Made by a program: the position numbers and the translations under genes. Under the pieces are notes generated by a model. It ran no database searches, was not told where the DNA came from, and was given only the letters and a program-made list of their open reading frames with translations. Positions 24,233-35,316 of a stretch of DNA of 54,848 nucleotides are shown here, one piece after another. The first letter of the stretch is position 1; each line of letters opens with the position of its first letter. The DNA is from JBMNGG01 sp050949705 (GTDB lineage: Bacteria > Bacillota > Thermosediminibacteria > Thermosediminibacterales > Tepidanaerobacteraceae), in assembly GCA_050949705.1 (NCBI GenBank), contig JBMNGG010000013.1:1-54848 (forward strand), read 5' to 3'.

Positions 24233-27200
24233 GTGTTTTTAGACAAGGGTTCACGCTGGCTTAAGGGAAAGAATATGGTTGCAGCAATCTTGACAGCAAT
24301 CATGATTTTTCATGCAGTAATTCCTGCGGCAAATGCTGCACTACCTACGGGAATACCCGGGGTGGGTGTTAGTAGTGATTTAAATCTTAACAAAGGAGAA
24401 TTCACCTTTACCCGCAATTACGTAGATTCCATGCGGCCACCTAAGGTTGTTCTTGCTTTATTAGATAATGGTACAGAGATGAGGGTGGATAAAGGCCTAG
24501 TAAAAATAGGCGAAGAAACCAACGAATCAGGGCAACCGGAAGCAATCATTAAGGTGCCGCTAGAGACACAATCAACACAAAAAGATGTAACCGATTCAGT
24601 CTACCGAGAAACGGAAACTATAAAAATAGCAGAGTTGGAAACAAAATCTATAACTGGTGAAATTATTGTCCGCTACAAAGACAATGCTAACACAAAAGGT
24701 CCAATGGGACTTATGGGTGATTTGGGTCAAAGGGACAATCTTCAACTTGTCCAGGTCATTGAAGGTGAGGATATTGATGAGATCTTAGAGGAGCTGGAAA
24801 AGGACCCTAATGTAGAATATGCAGAACCGAACTACAAGCTTTATTCCCAGGAAACGTTGATGCCAAATGATCCCCTATTTGAAGAACAGCGGGGTATGGA
24901 TGGGATAGAGATAGTAGATGCCTGGGATTACGCAGATTATTTGCTCGATGGTGAATCAGCTGAGCCGGTGACCGTAGCGGTTATTGATACCGGTGTTGAC
25001 TCGACTCATGAGGACTTGTCAGGTCGAGTGCTGTCAGGCTATAACGCAATATCTGATGGTCTAGATACAGATGATGTGGCCTACAGTATGGACGATTCTT
25101 CAAATGGCCACGGCACCCATATTGCCGGCATAATTGCAGCGAAGACCAATAATGAAAAGGGTATAGCCGGGGTTGCCGGCGAGTTTCCAGTAAGCATATT
25201 ACCTGTAAAAGTCCTGGATTCTGCAGGAGTCGGCACCATGTACGATGTGGCTCAGGGGATTTACTGGGCTGCAGATAATGGGGCTAAAATCATAAATTTA
25301 AGCCTTGGTGCAAGACTGCCGGACTATCCCAGGACTCTGGCTGAGGCAGTCAGATATGCCCAGGAAAAGGGGATTCTGGTGATAGCCGCAGCAGGGAATG
25401 ACGGTATGGGTGTAGCAGATTTTTATCCTGCATTCCTGCCCGGTGTACTTTCAGTTGGTGCAATAGATACAAATATGCGGAAGGCATCATTTTCTAACGA
25501 TGGCGACGTGGCCGCACCGGGTGTCAATATACTCTCTACAACTACCACAAAGGAAGGCTATGATAGCCTTAGTGGCACATCTCAGTCCGCAGGGTTTGTA
25601 TCGGGGATTGCGGCACTCCTGCGGTCGGTATTCCCAGAAAAAGGTGTAATTGAAGTTGCCCAGTCCATAATGGAAGGGTTAACTAACTCTGCCTTCAATA
25701 GTTACGTTAGTGCATATAATGCATTACAGAAACTCCAATCTGGAACAAATCCTTACCATGGCATCCAGATTGTAAGCCCCGATTCCGACAAGCCCGTCAG
25801 GGTATCCGGTGATGTGGAATTGACTGTAAGGCTTTTAAATCCGGTGGAGACCTCTCGAGTAGAATTCTTTATTAATTCCGAGAAAACTGGTGATTTTCAA
25901 CTTTTGGTAAAGATAACGGAAATAGATAAGGAAAGTGGATTGATAACATACGAATGGGATACTACCACCATGCTTGACGGCATGTATTATATTGACGTAA
26001 TATCCTATGATTTAGAAAATAGCCGGGTAGGATATGCGTACTTTGATGTAATTATTGCCAATGTCCAGGAAACAGGCTTTGTTATAGAAATTGAAAAGCC
26101 TGACGGCAAGCCGGCGTCTGGTGCATGGGTAACCGTCCAGCACTATCCATATATAGACCCGTATACCGAAAGATACGAAGAACTGTGGAATGGTCCAGCA
26201 GACATCGATGGCAAAATAATCATCTCAGGCAGTGAGGCAATTGCCGGAAACGATTTTCTCATTACCGCTCAAGGGACGGAACCAAACTTTTTTTACTATA
26301 AAGTAGTTCATTCACCTGAGTATGTGAAACTAGATGCCAGCGATGCAGAGACTATGACAGTAACCTGCATACCACAAGACAAAGGACCTTTGGCAAGAGC
26401 CCAGGTATATTTCGAAATGCTGGAGGCAAATCTACCTGACTGCGCCGAACCCTTAAGACCTTTGGTTTTAGGTTACCGCGGTAACTACATGCAGCTAGTA
26501 CCCTTGGCAATCTTAGATGCAGAGGGCACTGCAGAGCTTACTCTTACCCATGGGCGATATAACCTTGGACTATTGAGCAATGAGTTTCATTACAATTTAC
26601 TGCACAAAGATGTTGCAATAGTTGATGGGAAAACAACCTTTGACTTTCTTTCTAGCGGAACTGCTACCATAAGGCTAAGCCCTGATGGTCAATTTTCAAG
26701 TTATGCCATTAACCTTCTGGATGAGAACAGGAATAAATTCCGCGGATTCGAAAGGATTGAGGGTGAACAGCTTGTTACGGTAAGTCCTGGCACCTATTCG
26801 GCAGAGATTGAAGCCATATGCTCGGACTACGAAAGTTCCAAGGAAATGGTTTGGACTCTCGGAGTTCCTGCTTTTGAGGTAAAAGCTAAAGAAGATAAAT
26901 CCATTGCTTTTGGAGGATATATTCAAGCTGAAATACAGAACAATCCAAAGGACCAAGAATATTGGGAACAAGGTTGGTTTGCCTATTTTGATACTTGTTT
27001 TACCGATGCTTATGGTAATTTGACTCTCATTTTAAGAGAGGGTACCAATCAAGAAATTTTCCCTACATTGTATGTAAGAAATGAAGCCGGTGAAGAAATT
27101 GGTTATAAAATAGTAACTTTCAAAGAATTTGATGATGATTATTCAACTGATTGGTTTATTCCAAATGTGATTCCTGAGGGTGAGGATAGTACGAGGCTTT

Positions 27201-30200
27201 TTGTATGGGCAGAGCTAGATGCAGGAATCCTAGCGCCTACCGGCAATGATGGCAAGGTCAAGAGCTCGGAGCTTGAGATCCAGGTAAAAAAACCTGTATA
27301 TTTACCCCCGGATGACGAATACGAACTGGATATTGAAATATTCGACCTTGCAGGCAATCCAACGGGTGGGATTGTGAGACTTTTTAAGAAACAGCCATCC
27401 GGAGAATATGAGGAAAATTACGACTTTGAACCAGGAGAATATCTGGTTACATTTTATGGGGAAAGCATTGACCCAGAAAATCCTGATGAAAGTCCTTTGC
27501 CAGTATTCATGTTCAGGGAGTTCATTTTTAACAACGAGTCCATAACTATTACCCTTGACGCTTCAGAACTTAACATGGAAAAAATCACTATAGAGGCGTT
27601 GGACGAAAAAGGGGTTTCCTTGACTTTAATGGGCAATAATGATTCGCCCTATATCCACTATTACATCTATCCTTGTGACAGCAATGAGGTTCTTGCGGGG
27701 ATGTGGTTGGGCAGGTTCAACCCCTATCGTCAAGATGAATTTAAGCCCACCCTGTGGGTTCCGAAAGGGGAATACTTGTTTCGCGCAGTGGTCCCATCAT
27801 GGGATTACGATAAGTCCATATACTATATCAGCGAAAGAAAGAGTATTCCAGAAGATGTAACAGAGGATAAAAAGGTGAACATCGGCGGTACTAACATGCA
27901 AAGCCTAAGCGTCAAAATCCCTGATGACTTGGAAAGCTATTATCCCCCATACGATATAGCTGGTGTAGCACTTTTCGATAGTGACTACCCAGTTCCGGTA
28001 TTAAAGCCCTGGCCTGGATATGATGAGGAAATAGGTCAACTAATGTATGTAACTCCAGGACAGTATACAGCAGTAGCAGTGCTGATTCGCGACCACTATG
28101 ACGGGAACTGGAATTACTGGCTGACTAGAGAGCTTGACCTTAGGTATAGCAATGTTACATGGGAAATTGACGATAATATACAGGCGGATTTTATATTAAA
28201 TGATACCAGCTTTGCTTTATCAGAAACGGTAGAGACCTTTCACAGTTTCCAGGACGGTTTTGGAAACCAATTGGCAGCAGTGGCTATCAACGGCATTATG
28301 GGTTTCAGTTCCACAGACCAAGAGCCCCCGGCTGAAGGCCAGACTCATACAAATATTGCGCCATTCTTAAGTGTAAGTACTAACGATATGGAGATTTTCC
28401 GATATAAAGCAGAGGATCCGGAAGCTACAAGGGGCTGGTTAGCCTTTAAGCCTATGAGCCAAAATGAACCTAATCTGGTAAGCAAGCCCAGCGGCCAAGG
28501 TACATTTTACGAAGGGAGTTTCACGATCCCCGAGGATGCCCTTGGAGGCACATATACAGCCTCACTGGAACTTGCAGCAGGGCCGGATTTAATTATAAAA
28601 GAGGAATCGACTTTTGATGTGGTGGCAGCACCTTTTGTAATATTGGATCCGATTCCTTCACCGACTAAAGCAGTGACAGTGGTGGTAAGCGGAAAAACCC
28701 TTCCCAATGCCTTGGTTAAAGTCAAATATACTTATAATGGAACAACAGTGGACTTAGACATTGTTACAGCCAATGAAACAGGGGAATTTATCATTGAAGA
28801 TATTTCCCTTGACGGGGAAGGAAGCTACACATTTGCTGCAGCAGCCAGTTTAAATGACCTAACAGGGGAAGAATCTGATCCGGTAATTGTAGTAATTGAC
28901 AGAACTGCCCCGGGCAAACCCGAAAACCTTCAAGGGGAAGCCCAAGATCAGAGCCATATTCAACTTACCTGGTCGGCTCCTTCCGATGAGGATGTAGCGG
29001 GCTATAGAATAATTAGAGATGGTGTGTTAATCCATGAAGTAGATAAAGAAACCCTGCAGTTTCTCGACAGCGGTCTAGAGGAAGGTGTTGAATATAGCTA
29101 TGAAGTGATAGCAGTGGATAGAGCCGGCAATGAGTCTCTGGCATCAACGGTAAAAGTTAAAACTTTGGCCACCGGTGATACTGTGCCACCAACAGCACCA
29201 GGAAACCCGCGGGCTGTAGCAATAGCCGGTTCCATCAATATAGAATGGGATGAGGCAACTGATAACATAAAAGTTGTAGGCTACCGTATTTACAGATCCA
29301 TAGACGGCGGGCCTGAAGAACTGCTGGCAGAAACTCAGGAACTAAACTACACAGATACAGGGCTTGAAGCTGAGACAACGTACACCTATACCATTACAGC
29401 CATAGATGGGGCAAACAACGAATCACCCCGTAGTTCTATGGTAACAGTCACAACGCCTGCTATAAGTATTACAACCCTTTCCTACAGCATCGAACGGGAT
29501 AGGAATGGCCTGATAATGCCTGGGCAAAGAGTAATCATAAATATTTTGGGAGATCCAGGCAGAAGGGCTAAAGCTGAAATAATCTGTCCTTCCCTAATAG
29601 ATGATGAGGGAAATGTCTTAGAAGACGTGCAGGATGTTGTAAAGACTGTTGACCTTCAGGAAGATATACGCTTTCCCGGCACATATAGAGGCATTTTTAC
29701 TATACCATCAGGTATAACCGGAATAAAATCGATAAAAGGAATACTGGAGGACAATTCCGGACATAGTGCACAGCGTGAAGCAGTCTTTGAACCTATTGTT
29801 CCTACTTATGGCAATCTTGTTGTGACCATCGAAGAAGGTTATGAAGAATTAAAAGGCTCCAGACTGGAACTATGGAGCAATAAGCACCGGAGCGGGAACG
29901 CGATTACTTTGAGTGATTCAGGGAATTATTATATCCAAGGATTGATTCCCTCAGATGATTACAGTCTGCGCATTATTTATCAAGAGAGATTTACTATATT
30001 TAAACTAGATAATGTGAAGGTCACTTCAGGCGTAGATTCTAGTGTCTCGATTACACCCCCTCGCCCTGCTTCTTTGGATGTAAAAGTAGTAGAAGAAACG
30101 CCATCCGGGGAAAAAGGTGTGGAGGGAGTTGCAATATTAATAACCGGCGAAAATTTAGGGATTACGGGTATTAGCCGCAAAGACGGCTACGCCGAACCCA

Positions 30201-33200
30201 CGGGGGTTTCCCAAACCGAAATGATTCCTTTTGCCCCCGAGGGCTATGAAGCTGAAGTCAAGGCCTATTTAAACGACGAAAAATTACAACGCTTCTATAT
30301 CCCTGAAACCACCACTGTAAAACTTAAGCCCGGTGAAAATGAGGCAAAAATACTTTTAGAACGTCGACCCATAGGTATTATTGAAGGAACCGTAAGAGAC
30401 CAGGACGAGACCCCCATTGCCGGAGCATATATAACTGCGTTAACTACGTTAACTACTGACAAAGCTCGCACAATAATTATTAATACTCGTACTGATAAGA
30501 ACGGGAAGTATTCTTTCGAAGTTCCTGCCCACGAATGGCAGATAACGGCAAGTGCTAATTCTGCCTTAAGGCAGTCACATACCATCGATGTGCAAGCTGA
30601 TCAAAATAACTATCTGGATTTCGAACTTCCCTTTACAGATGTAGTAAGAATTGAAGTTTATATAAAGATGGCAGACGAACCTGAAGAGCGGCCAGTGCCT
30701 GAGGATTGGAGAGCTTCGGAGCTCTATGGGTTCCTTGCCCGTAATATAACCAAAAACAAGAGTATTCAGGTAATAAAAAGTAATTATAATTATATCTACG
30801 TTACAGACTCTGAACCCGGTGACGTGATTGAAATCACATTAAATGCACGCGATGCCAGCATGAACAACTACACTTCGACCGTTACCCTTGATAAATACCA
30901 AAGTGCTAAGGCAGTATTCCATATTAAGGAGTTTGGTGGCATCAGAGCAAGTATGCGGGATGAGAATGGAAACACGCTAAGGGGCCAGGAACGAACTGTT
31001 GAAGTTTACAGGCAAAATGGCAATAATCTCATCTATGAAGGTGCAGTAAAAACTGATGATAGCACTGTTGATATTAGAAACCTTGAGCAGGGGTTATACA
31101 CTGTAGTGTATTACTGGGGAAGATTTACACACCTAAGTGATACACACCGAAGCATGAAAAACGGGATCCTTACAAGTCGCTGGTGGGAGCGTTATAACGA
31201 AGGTATAGATTATGTCATGTTCCAGGACATAGAGGTAACAGACGGAGAAATTACGAATTTGGGTATTGTTGCACTGCCCACAGATAAAAATACATCAACC
31301 GGTTATTTTGCAGGCCAAGAAGGTAACGGTATAGTATCTAATGTAACCACTGCAGCGCCTGGCAGAATTGTTACATTAAGGGGAAGTTACCGGTATGAAA
31401 GAGACCCGTCCAAACCGGACCCTGAAGATGTGACGCTCTATCTTGGGATACCTGCCGGGACTACCTTGGTAGATAAAAGTGTTGTTATAATCCCGGATGG
31501 GGAGCTTCCTCTACCTACTTGCAGCGTCAATACAGATGAAAACCGGCTGGAAATCCATATCGGAGATATGGTAAAGAATCAGGGTAGGGCAATAGGGACG
31601 GTAACCTATCAGGTGAAGATCGACGATGTCCTCACATGGCCTACATCTGCAGTTAAGGCCTGGGTGGAATTTAGAGCTGGGTCCAAGACCCTAAGTGAGA
31701 CTCTTGGATTGATCATGCTTGAGCTGCCCTATGTTTCCATAAGCGCCCCAAAAGAGACTATATTTGAAGAAATTATAGTAAACGGCCATGCACCGGCGGG
31801 CAGCAATGTGGATATTTTCGATGGAAATATCTATTTAGGAAGGGCTACAGCCTCAGCTTATGGCCTTTGGAGCCTGAAAGTAACATTACCGGATAACGGT
31901 GACCCTGCCAGGCATTTGCTTACAGCACATATTGCAGGTCAAGGCGATGATGAACCGATAATTTCAGCTCCGGCGGAAGTTGTATATGATACCAAAAAGC
32001 CGAATATTGTAAATATAACTATGTCACAGTTGTATGGGCGTAAAGTAACCTTTGATCCGAGGGAAGGGGTTGCACGATTCCCGTATATTTACTCTCCAAT
32101 TGCGACGTTTCATTTTAATATTGAATTCAGTGACGGTAGGGACATTAGTGATGTTATAGTCAGAATGGATTCCAATGAGTTAAATGCTGTTCGGTCAGAT
32201 GAAAATACATTTATGGCGTCAGGTGTTATGAAAACACCTGGGGATATCTATATTGAATATACAGAAGAGCCACCAGGATATAGACCGGAACCTTTACCTG
32301 TGGATGAAGAGGGAATAAAAGCTAAAGAAAAAGAAATAAGAGACGCCATGCCCGAAGAGTGGAGATTTGCCAAGGTAGAAGTTGGTGAAAAAGAGGAATT
32401 TTCAATGCACGCACAAAGTTCACCTCATACCACTCCGCCGGTGTTTATCTCAATTAATGGAAATGAAAATTTCCAGCGTAAAGTAACCTTTGGTGTGAGA
32501 GAACTGCCAAATTACGTCGCTGACCCAAATAACCAGCCTATAAAGATTAAAGGTGGTCCAACGATTTATGATTACAGCTTGAAAGTGGATATAGCTACAG
32601 ATGTAATTGAAATCAGGGCGATTATGCCTGCCAGTGCTCTTGAACCATACATGCAAGCCAATGGTCAGTCTTTTAAAACTCAGGCTGACAATGTATTAGA
32701 AATATGGGTCATTGATGAAAACCCCGTAAAAGGCGGTTTGGGATTAGCTGACTTATATGATACAATCAAATCCGGATTTGAATTTCAAGACACCATGGAT
32801 GAACTGCATGCTTTTCTAGACAAAACATCTTCCTGCAGTGCCAGTCACTCGAAGTATTATCATGAAAGAGCAGAACAGCTGGCAGAGCAAGCCCTGCAAA
32901 ACCTTTGCATAAAATACGGACTGCAGCTAGGTGGTATAGCCCTTGGCGCAACAGGTATCGGTGTAATAGGCACTGTTGCAGTATGGGGCATAAGCGCTAT
33001 ATTGACAGAAGTATCTGATGCCAGGTTTGAGCAAAGCTTTAAAGACCTAAAACAAGAGTTGGCAGATGATGAAGACTGTAAAAGAGAAGATGACAATGGT
33101 GACGGTGATGGTGATGGCAATAACGATTATGATGGTAGCAGAGGCGGTCGTGGTGGCAGACGTAGAAGAGGAGGAGGCGGGCCATCAGCAAAACCAAGTT

Positions 33201-35194
33201 GGATATACGACCCCAGCGGTTATGTATACGAAGGAGTGCCTGATAACCGCATCGAAGGAGTAATAGCCACAGCAGTTTATCAAGATGGAGATGGTTGGGC
33301 TTTTTGGGATGCCGAATGGTATGAGCAGGAAAATCCCCAAGTTACAGATGCCCAGGGAAGATATGGTTGGGATGTGCCGAAAGGTCAGTGGAAAGTAGTG
33401 TATGAAAAGGAAGGCTATGAACCGCTTCAGAGCTGGGAGATGCAGGTGCCACCCCCACATATGGATGTCAATGTGGGTATCATATCACTGGATGCACCCA
33501 AGATGACAGGAGCCGACGGGGCTACAGAAGGAAGCCGAATAGATTTTACCTTTGACAAATACATGATGGTAAACACTCTTTCTGCACCTACGACTGTAGC
33601 ACTTTCCGTTTATGGTGAAAAGGACGATTTCGGAAACCCCATATATGTAGAAGGTAAAGTTGAACCAGTAAATCCACAGAAAGATCCCAAAGACGAAGAC
33701 GTGGAACTTGCCAGGACTTTCAGTTTCATTCCCGAAGACCCCCTTACCATAGGCAACAGTTATGAACTGTTTGTAAGCCAAATGGTCCATAGTTATGCTG
33801 GCAGCACAATGGATGAAGATTGCATTACCAAAGTAATTATAACAGGTCAGGGTCATCAGGATAACACACCACCCGGACCTGTAACCAATGTAAAAATTAG
33901 AGAGGACGACGGTAAACTGACGGTTTCCTGGAAAGACCCTCTAGATGCAGACCTTGATAAAATTAAGCTTGAGCTATCCGGCAATAAATTTGGAGCACCG
34001 GTTGAAGTAAACAAAGGTGTGGAAACCTGCGAATTTACAGGCCTTACAAATGGAGTCACATACGATATAAGCATAACAGCTGTTGACAATAGTGGTAACA
34101 AATCCACATCGGTAGTAGTATCAGGAACTCCTAAGAAGAGTGGAGGGTCAAAACCTTCAACTAGAGGTGGAGACAAAAAAGAAACCCCACAGGTAATACC
34201 CAGCCAAGAGCAGTTTGAAGTGGGTTCTGGGGCTCAAACCATAACCGGCTTTAATGGTGAAATAACATTAGAAATACCCGAAGGTGCTTTTGGCCAGGGA
34301 ACAACAATTACAATAAGAAAGACAGCAGATAGACCTACACAAAGTGTATTTGATATCTACAGCGCTATTTACAATATGGATACCGGAGGAGTAACACCTA
34401 ATAAACCGATAACGCTTAAGATAACATACGACAAAACAAAAACCCAATCCCTAGATCCGCGAAAACTGGGTATATACAGCCGAGTGGAAACAGCGAACTG
34501 GATATATCAAGGGGGTATAGTGGATACAGCTGAAGGTATTGCATTTGCAGTGATAGATGGGCCTGGAGCATATGCTGTCATGGCAGCCAACAAGACTTTT
34601 GAAGACCTTAAGAACCACTGGAGCAGAAGAGACATTGAAGTATTAATAAGCCGAGATATAGTGAAGGGAGTAAGCGACAACCAGTTCCAGCCTGACCGCA
34701 GCATTACAAGGGCAGAAATGACAAAACTCCTCATAGAGCTTTTAAATACAGCACAGGGCAAGTGCATACAATCTAATGTATCGAGAACATCCATCTTCAA
34801 AGACGTTGACCCCAACCAGTGGTATCACCCATATGTAGAAGCAGGGGCGAAGTATGGCATAGTAAAGGGCAGTAACGGCCTCTTCAGGCCAAATGACCCG
34901 GTCACCAGAGAAGAAATGGCTGCAATGATTTCAAGAACACTGGGGCTCGACATCGATGGAACTGCTAATGAAAATGCTTACTTCGATAAAGGCGAAATAT
35001 CCACTTGGGCAGCTTCATCAATATCCGTAGTATCAGAACTAGGTCTTATGCACGGCGTTGCCCAAAATCGGTTCCAGCCCAGGGCAAATGCCACAAGAGC
35101 CCAGGCAGGAGTTGTGGTGCTAAGAGCCATGGAAAAACTGGGGCTTATAACAAAAGTTGCAAATCCACTGCAAACCAAGCTCCCCGGTGGGTGA
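24233..35194 (+). CDS. Giant secreted subtilisin-like serine protease with SLH anchor
   Basis: A 3,653-residue cell-surface protease. A signal peptide (about 1-36, ending AANA) is followed by a fervidolysin-like propeptide (about 130-205) and a peptidase S8 domain (about 245-490). The catalytic triad is Asp252 (VIDTGVD), His293 (NGHGTHIAG) and Ser450 (GTSQSAG), with oxyanion Asn389. Then come over 2,700 residues of beta-rich modules: Ig-like repeats, FN3 domains near 1555-1645, 1650-1740 and 3213-3300, carboxypeptidase-regulatory-like domains near 1940 and 2046, a hydrophobic stretch near 2900-2925, an Asp/Gly then Arg/Gly tract near 2945-2982, and a ZU5-like domain near 3320-3450. Three SLH domains (about 3456-3506, 3517-3570, 3577-3635) bind the wall. 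GTG start with GGAG upstream. The substrate is unknown. Confidence 0.93.
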   Translation: MFLDKGSRWLKGKNMVAAILTAIMIFHAVIPAANAALPTGIPGVGVSSDLNLNKGEFTFTRNYVDSMRPPKVVLALLDNGTEMRVDKGLVKIGEETNESGQPEAIIKVPLETQSTQKDVTDSVYRETETIKIAELETKSITGEIIVRYKDNANTKGPMGLMGDLGQRDNLQLVQVIEGEDIDEILEELEKDPNVEYAEPNYKLYSQETLMPNDPLFEEQRGMDGIEIVDAWDYADYLLDGESAEPVTVAVIDTGVDSTHEDLSGRVLSGYNAISDGLDTDDVAYSMDDSSNGHGTHIAGIIAAKTNNEKGIAGVAGEFPVSILPVKVLDSAGVGTMYDVAQGIYWAADNGAKIINLSLGARLPDYPRTLAEAVRYAQEKGILVIAAAGNDGMGVADFYPAFLPGVLSVGAIDTNMRKASFSNDGDVAAPGVNILSTTTTKEGYDSLSGTSQSAGFVSGIAALLRSVFPEKGVIEVAQSIMEGLTNSAFNSYVSAYNALQKLQSGTNPYHGIQIVSPDSDKPVRVSGDVELTVRLLNPVETSRVEFFINSEKTGDFQLLVKITEIDKESGLITYEWDTTTMLDGMYYIDVISYDLENSRVGYAYFDVIIANVQETGFVIEIEKPDGKPASGAWVTVQHYPYIDPYTERYEELWNGPADIDGKIIISGSEAIAGNDFLITAQGTEPNFFYYKVVHSPEYVKLDASDAETMTVTCIPQDKGPLARAQVYFEMLEANLPDCAEPLRPLVLGYRGNYMQLVPLAILDAEGTAELTLTHGRYNLGLLSNEFHYNLLHKDVAIVDGKTTFDFLSSGTATIRLSPDGQFSSYAINLLDENRNKFRGFERIEGEQLVTVSPGTYSAEIEAICSDYESSKEMVWTLGVPAFEVKAKEDKSIAFGGYIQAEIQNNPKDQEYWEQGWFAYFDTCFTDAYGNLTLILREGTNQEIFPTLYVRNEAGEEIGYKIVTFKEFDDDYSTDWFIPNVIPEGEDSTRLFVWAELDAGILAPTGNDGKVKSSELEIQVKKPVYLPPDDEYELDIEIFDLAGNPTGGIVRLFKKQPSGEYEENYDFEPGEYLVTFYGESIDPENPDESPLPVFMFREFIFNNESITITLDASELNMEKITIEALDEKGVSLTLMGNNDSPYIHYYIYPCDSNEVLAGMWLGRFNPYRQDEFKPTLWVPKGEYLFRAVVPSWDYDKSIYYISERKSIPEDVTEDKKVNIGGTNMQSLSVKIPDDLESYYPPYDIAGVALFDSDYPVPVLKPWPGYDEEIGQLMYVTPGQYTAVAVLIRDHYDGNWNYWLTRELDLRYSNVTWEIDDNIQADFILNDTSFALSETVETFHSFQDGFGNQLAAVAINGIMGFSSTDQEPPAEGQTHTNIAPFLSVSTNDMEIFRYKAEDPEATRGWLAFKPMSQNEPNLVSKPSGQGTFYEGSFTIPEDALGGTYTASLELAAGPDLIIKEESTFDVVAAPFVILDPIPSPTKAVTVVVSGKTLPNALVKVKYTYNGTTVDLDIVTANETGEFIIEDISLDGEGSYTFAAAASLNDLTGEESDPVIVVIDRTAPGKPENLQGEAQDQSHIQLTWSAPSDEDVAGYRIIRDGVLIHEVDKETLQFLDSGLEEGVEYSYEVIAVDRAGNESLASTVKVKTLATGDTVPPTAPGNPRAVAIAGSINIEWDEATDNIKVVGYRIYRSIDGGPEELLAETQELNYTDTGLEAETTYTYTITAIDGANNESPRSSMVTVTTPAISITTLSYSIERDRNGLIMPGQRVIINILGDPGRRAKAEIICPSLIDDEGNVLEDVQDVVKTVDLQEDIRFPGTYRGIFTIPSGITGIKSIKGILEDNSGHSAQREAVFEPIVPTYGNLVVTIEEGYEELKGSRLELWSNKHRSGNAITLSDSGNYYIQGLIPSDDYSLRIIYQERFTIFKLDNVKVTSGVDSSVSITPPRPASLDVKVVEETPSGEKGVEGVAILITGENLGITGISRKDGYAEPTGVSQTEMIPFAPEGYEAEVKAYLNDEKLQRFYIPETTTVKLKPGENEAKILLERRPIGIIEGTVRDQDETPIAGAYITALTTLTTDKARTIIINTRTDKNGKYSFEVPAHEWQITASANSALRQSHTIDVQADQNNYLDFELPFTDVVRIEVYIKMADEPEERPVPEDWRASELYGFLARNITKNKSIQVIKSNYNYIYVTDSEPGDVIEITLNARDASMNNYTSTVTLDKYQSAKAVFHIKEFGGIRASMRDENGNTLRGQERTVEVYRQNGNNLIYEGAVKTDDSTVDIRNLEQGLYTVVYYWGRFTHLSDTHRSMKNGILTSRWWERYNEGIDYVMFQDIEVTDGEITNLGIVALPTDKNTSTGYFAGQEGNGIVSNVTTAAPGRIVTLRGSYRYERDPSKPDPEDVTLYLGIPAGTTLVDKSVVIIPDGELPLPTCSVNTDENRLEIHIGDMVKNQGRAIGTVTYQVKIDDVLTWPTSAVKAWVEFRAGSKTLSETLGLIMLELPYVSISAPKETIFEEIIVNGHAPAGSNVDIFDGNIYLGRATASAYGLWSLKVTLPDNGDPARHLLTAHIAGQGDDEPIISAPAEVVYDTKKPNIVNITMSQLYGRKVTFDPREGVARFPYIYSPIATFHFNIEFSDGRDISDVIVRMDSNELNAVRSDENTFMASGVMKTPGDIYIEYTEEPPGYRPEPLPVDEEGIKAKEKEIRDAMPEEWRFAKVEVGEKEEFSMHAQSSPHTTPPVFISINGNENFQRKVTFGVRELPNYVADPNNQPIKIKGGPTIYDYSLKVDIATDVIEIRAIMPASALEPYMQANGQSFKTQADNVLEIWVIDENPVKGGLGLADLYDTIKSGFEFQDTMDELHAFLDKTSSCSASHSKYYHERAEQLAEQALQNLCIKYGLQLGGIALGATGIGVIGTVAVWGISAILTEVSDARFEQSFKDLKQELADDEDCKREDDNGDGDGDGNNDYDGSRGGRGGRRRRGGGGPSAKPSWIYDPSGYVYEGVPDNRIEGVIATAVYQDGDGWAFWDAEWYEQENPQVTDAQGRYGWDVPKGQWKVVYEKEGYEPLQSWEMQVPPPHMDVNVGIISLDAPKMTGADGATEGSRIDFTFDKYMMVNTLSAPTTVALSVYGEKDDFGNPIYVEGKVEPVNPQKDPKDEDVELARTFSFIPEDPLTIGNSYELFVSQMVHSYAGSTMDEDCITKVIITGQGHQDNTPPGPVTNVKIREDDGKLTVSWKDPLDADLDKIKLELSGNKFGAPVEVNKGVETCEFTGLTNGVTYDISITAVDNSGNKSTSVVVSGTPKKSGGSKPSTRGGDKKETPQVIPSQEQFEVGSGAQTITGFNGEITLEIPEGAFGQGTTITIRKTADRPTQSVFDIYSAIYNMDTGGVTPNKPITLKITYDKTKTQSLDPRKLGIYSRVETANWIYQGGIVDTAEGIAFAVIDGPGAYAVMAANKTFEDLKNHWSRRDIEVLISRDIVKGVSDNQFQPDRSITRAEMTKLLIELLNTAQGKCIQSNVSRTSIFKDVDPNQWYHPYVEAGAKYGIVKGSNGLFRPNDPVTREEMAAMISRTLGLDIDGTANENAYFDKGEISTWAASSISVVSELGLMHGVAQNRFQPRANATRAQAGVVVLRAMEKLGLITKVANPLQTKLPGG

Positions 35195-35247
35195 ATGAGA
35201 TAAATAAAAGCCAAGTTTTGGCTTTCTAAAAAGTACTCTATAAAAAC

Positions 35248-35292
35248 AAAGTCCTGAGAATAGGTTTATCCGATTCCTCAGGACTTTTTACT
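35248..35292. terminator. Terminator between the giant protease and the MFS gene
   Basis: AAAGTCCTGAG (35248-35258) pairs with CTCAGGACTTT (35277-35287), followed by T on the plus strand and preceded by an A-rich stretch that gives T on the minus strand. It serves the two convergent genes. Confidence 0.88.
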
Positions 35293-35316
35293 TTGACAGC
35301 CTCGAAGTAACTTAGA

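Noticed and set aside
33485..33856. Minus-strand 123-codon frame inside the giant protease
   Set aside because: It has no ribosome site and is antisense to a continuous, domain-rich frame.
35005..35229. Second reading frame overlapping the SLH end of the giant protease
   Set aside because: It lacks a ribosome site and lies wholly inside the stronger frame apart from a short tail; it is a frame shadow.
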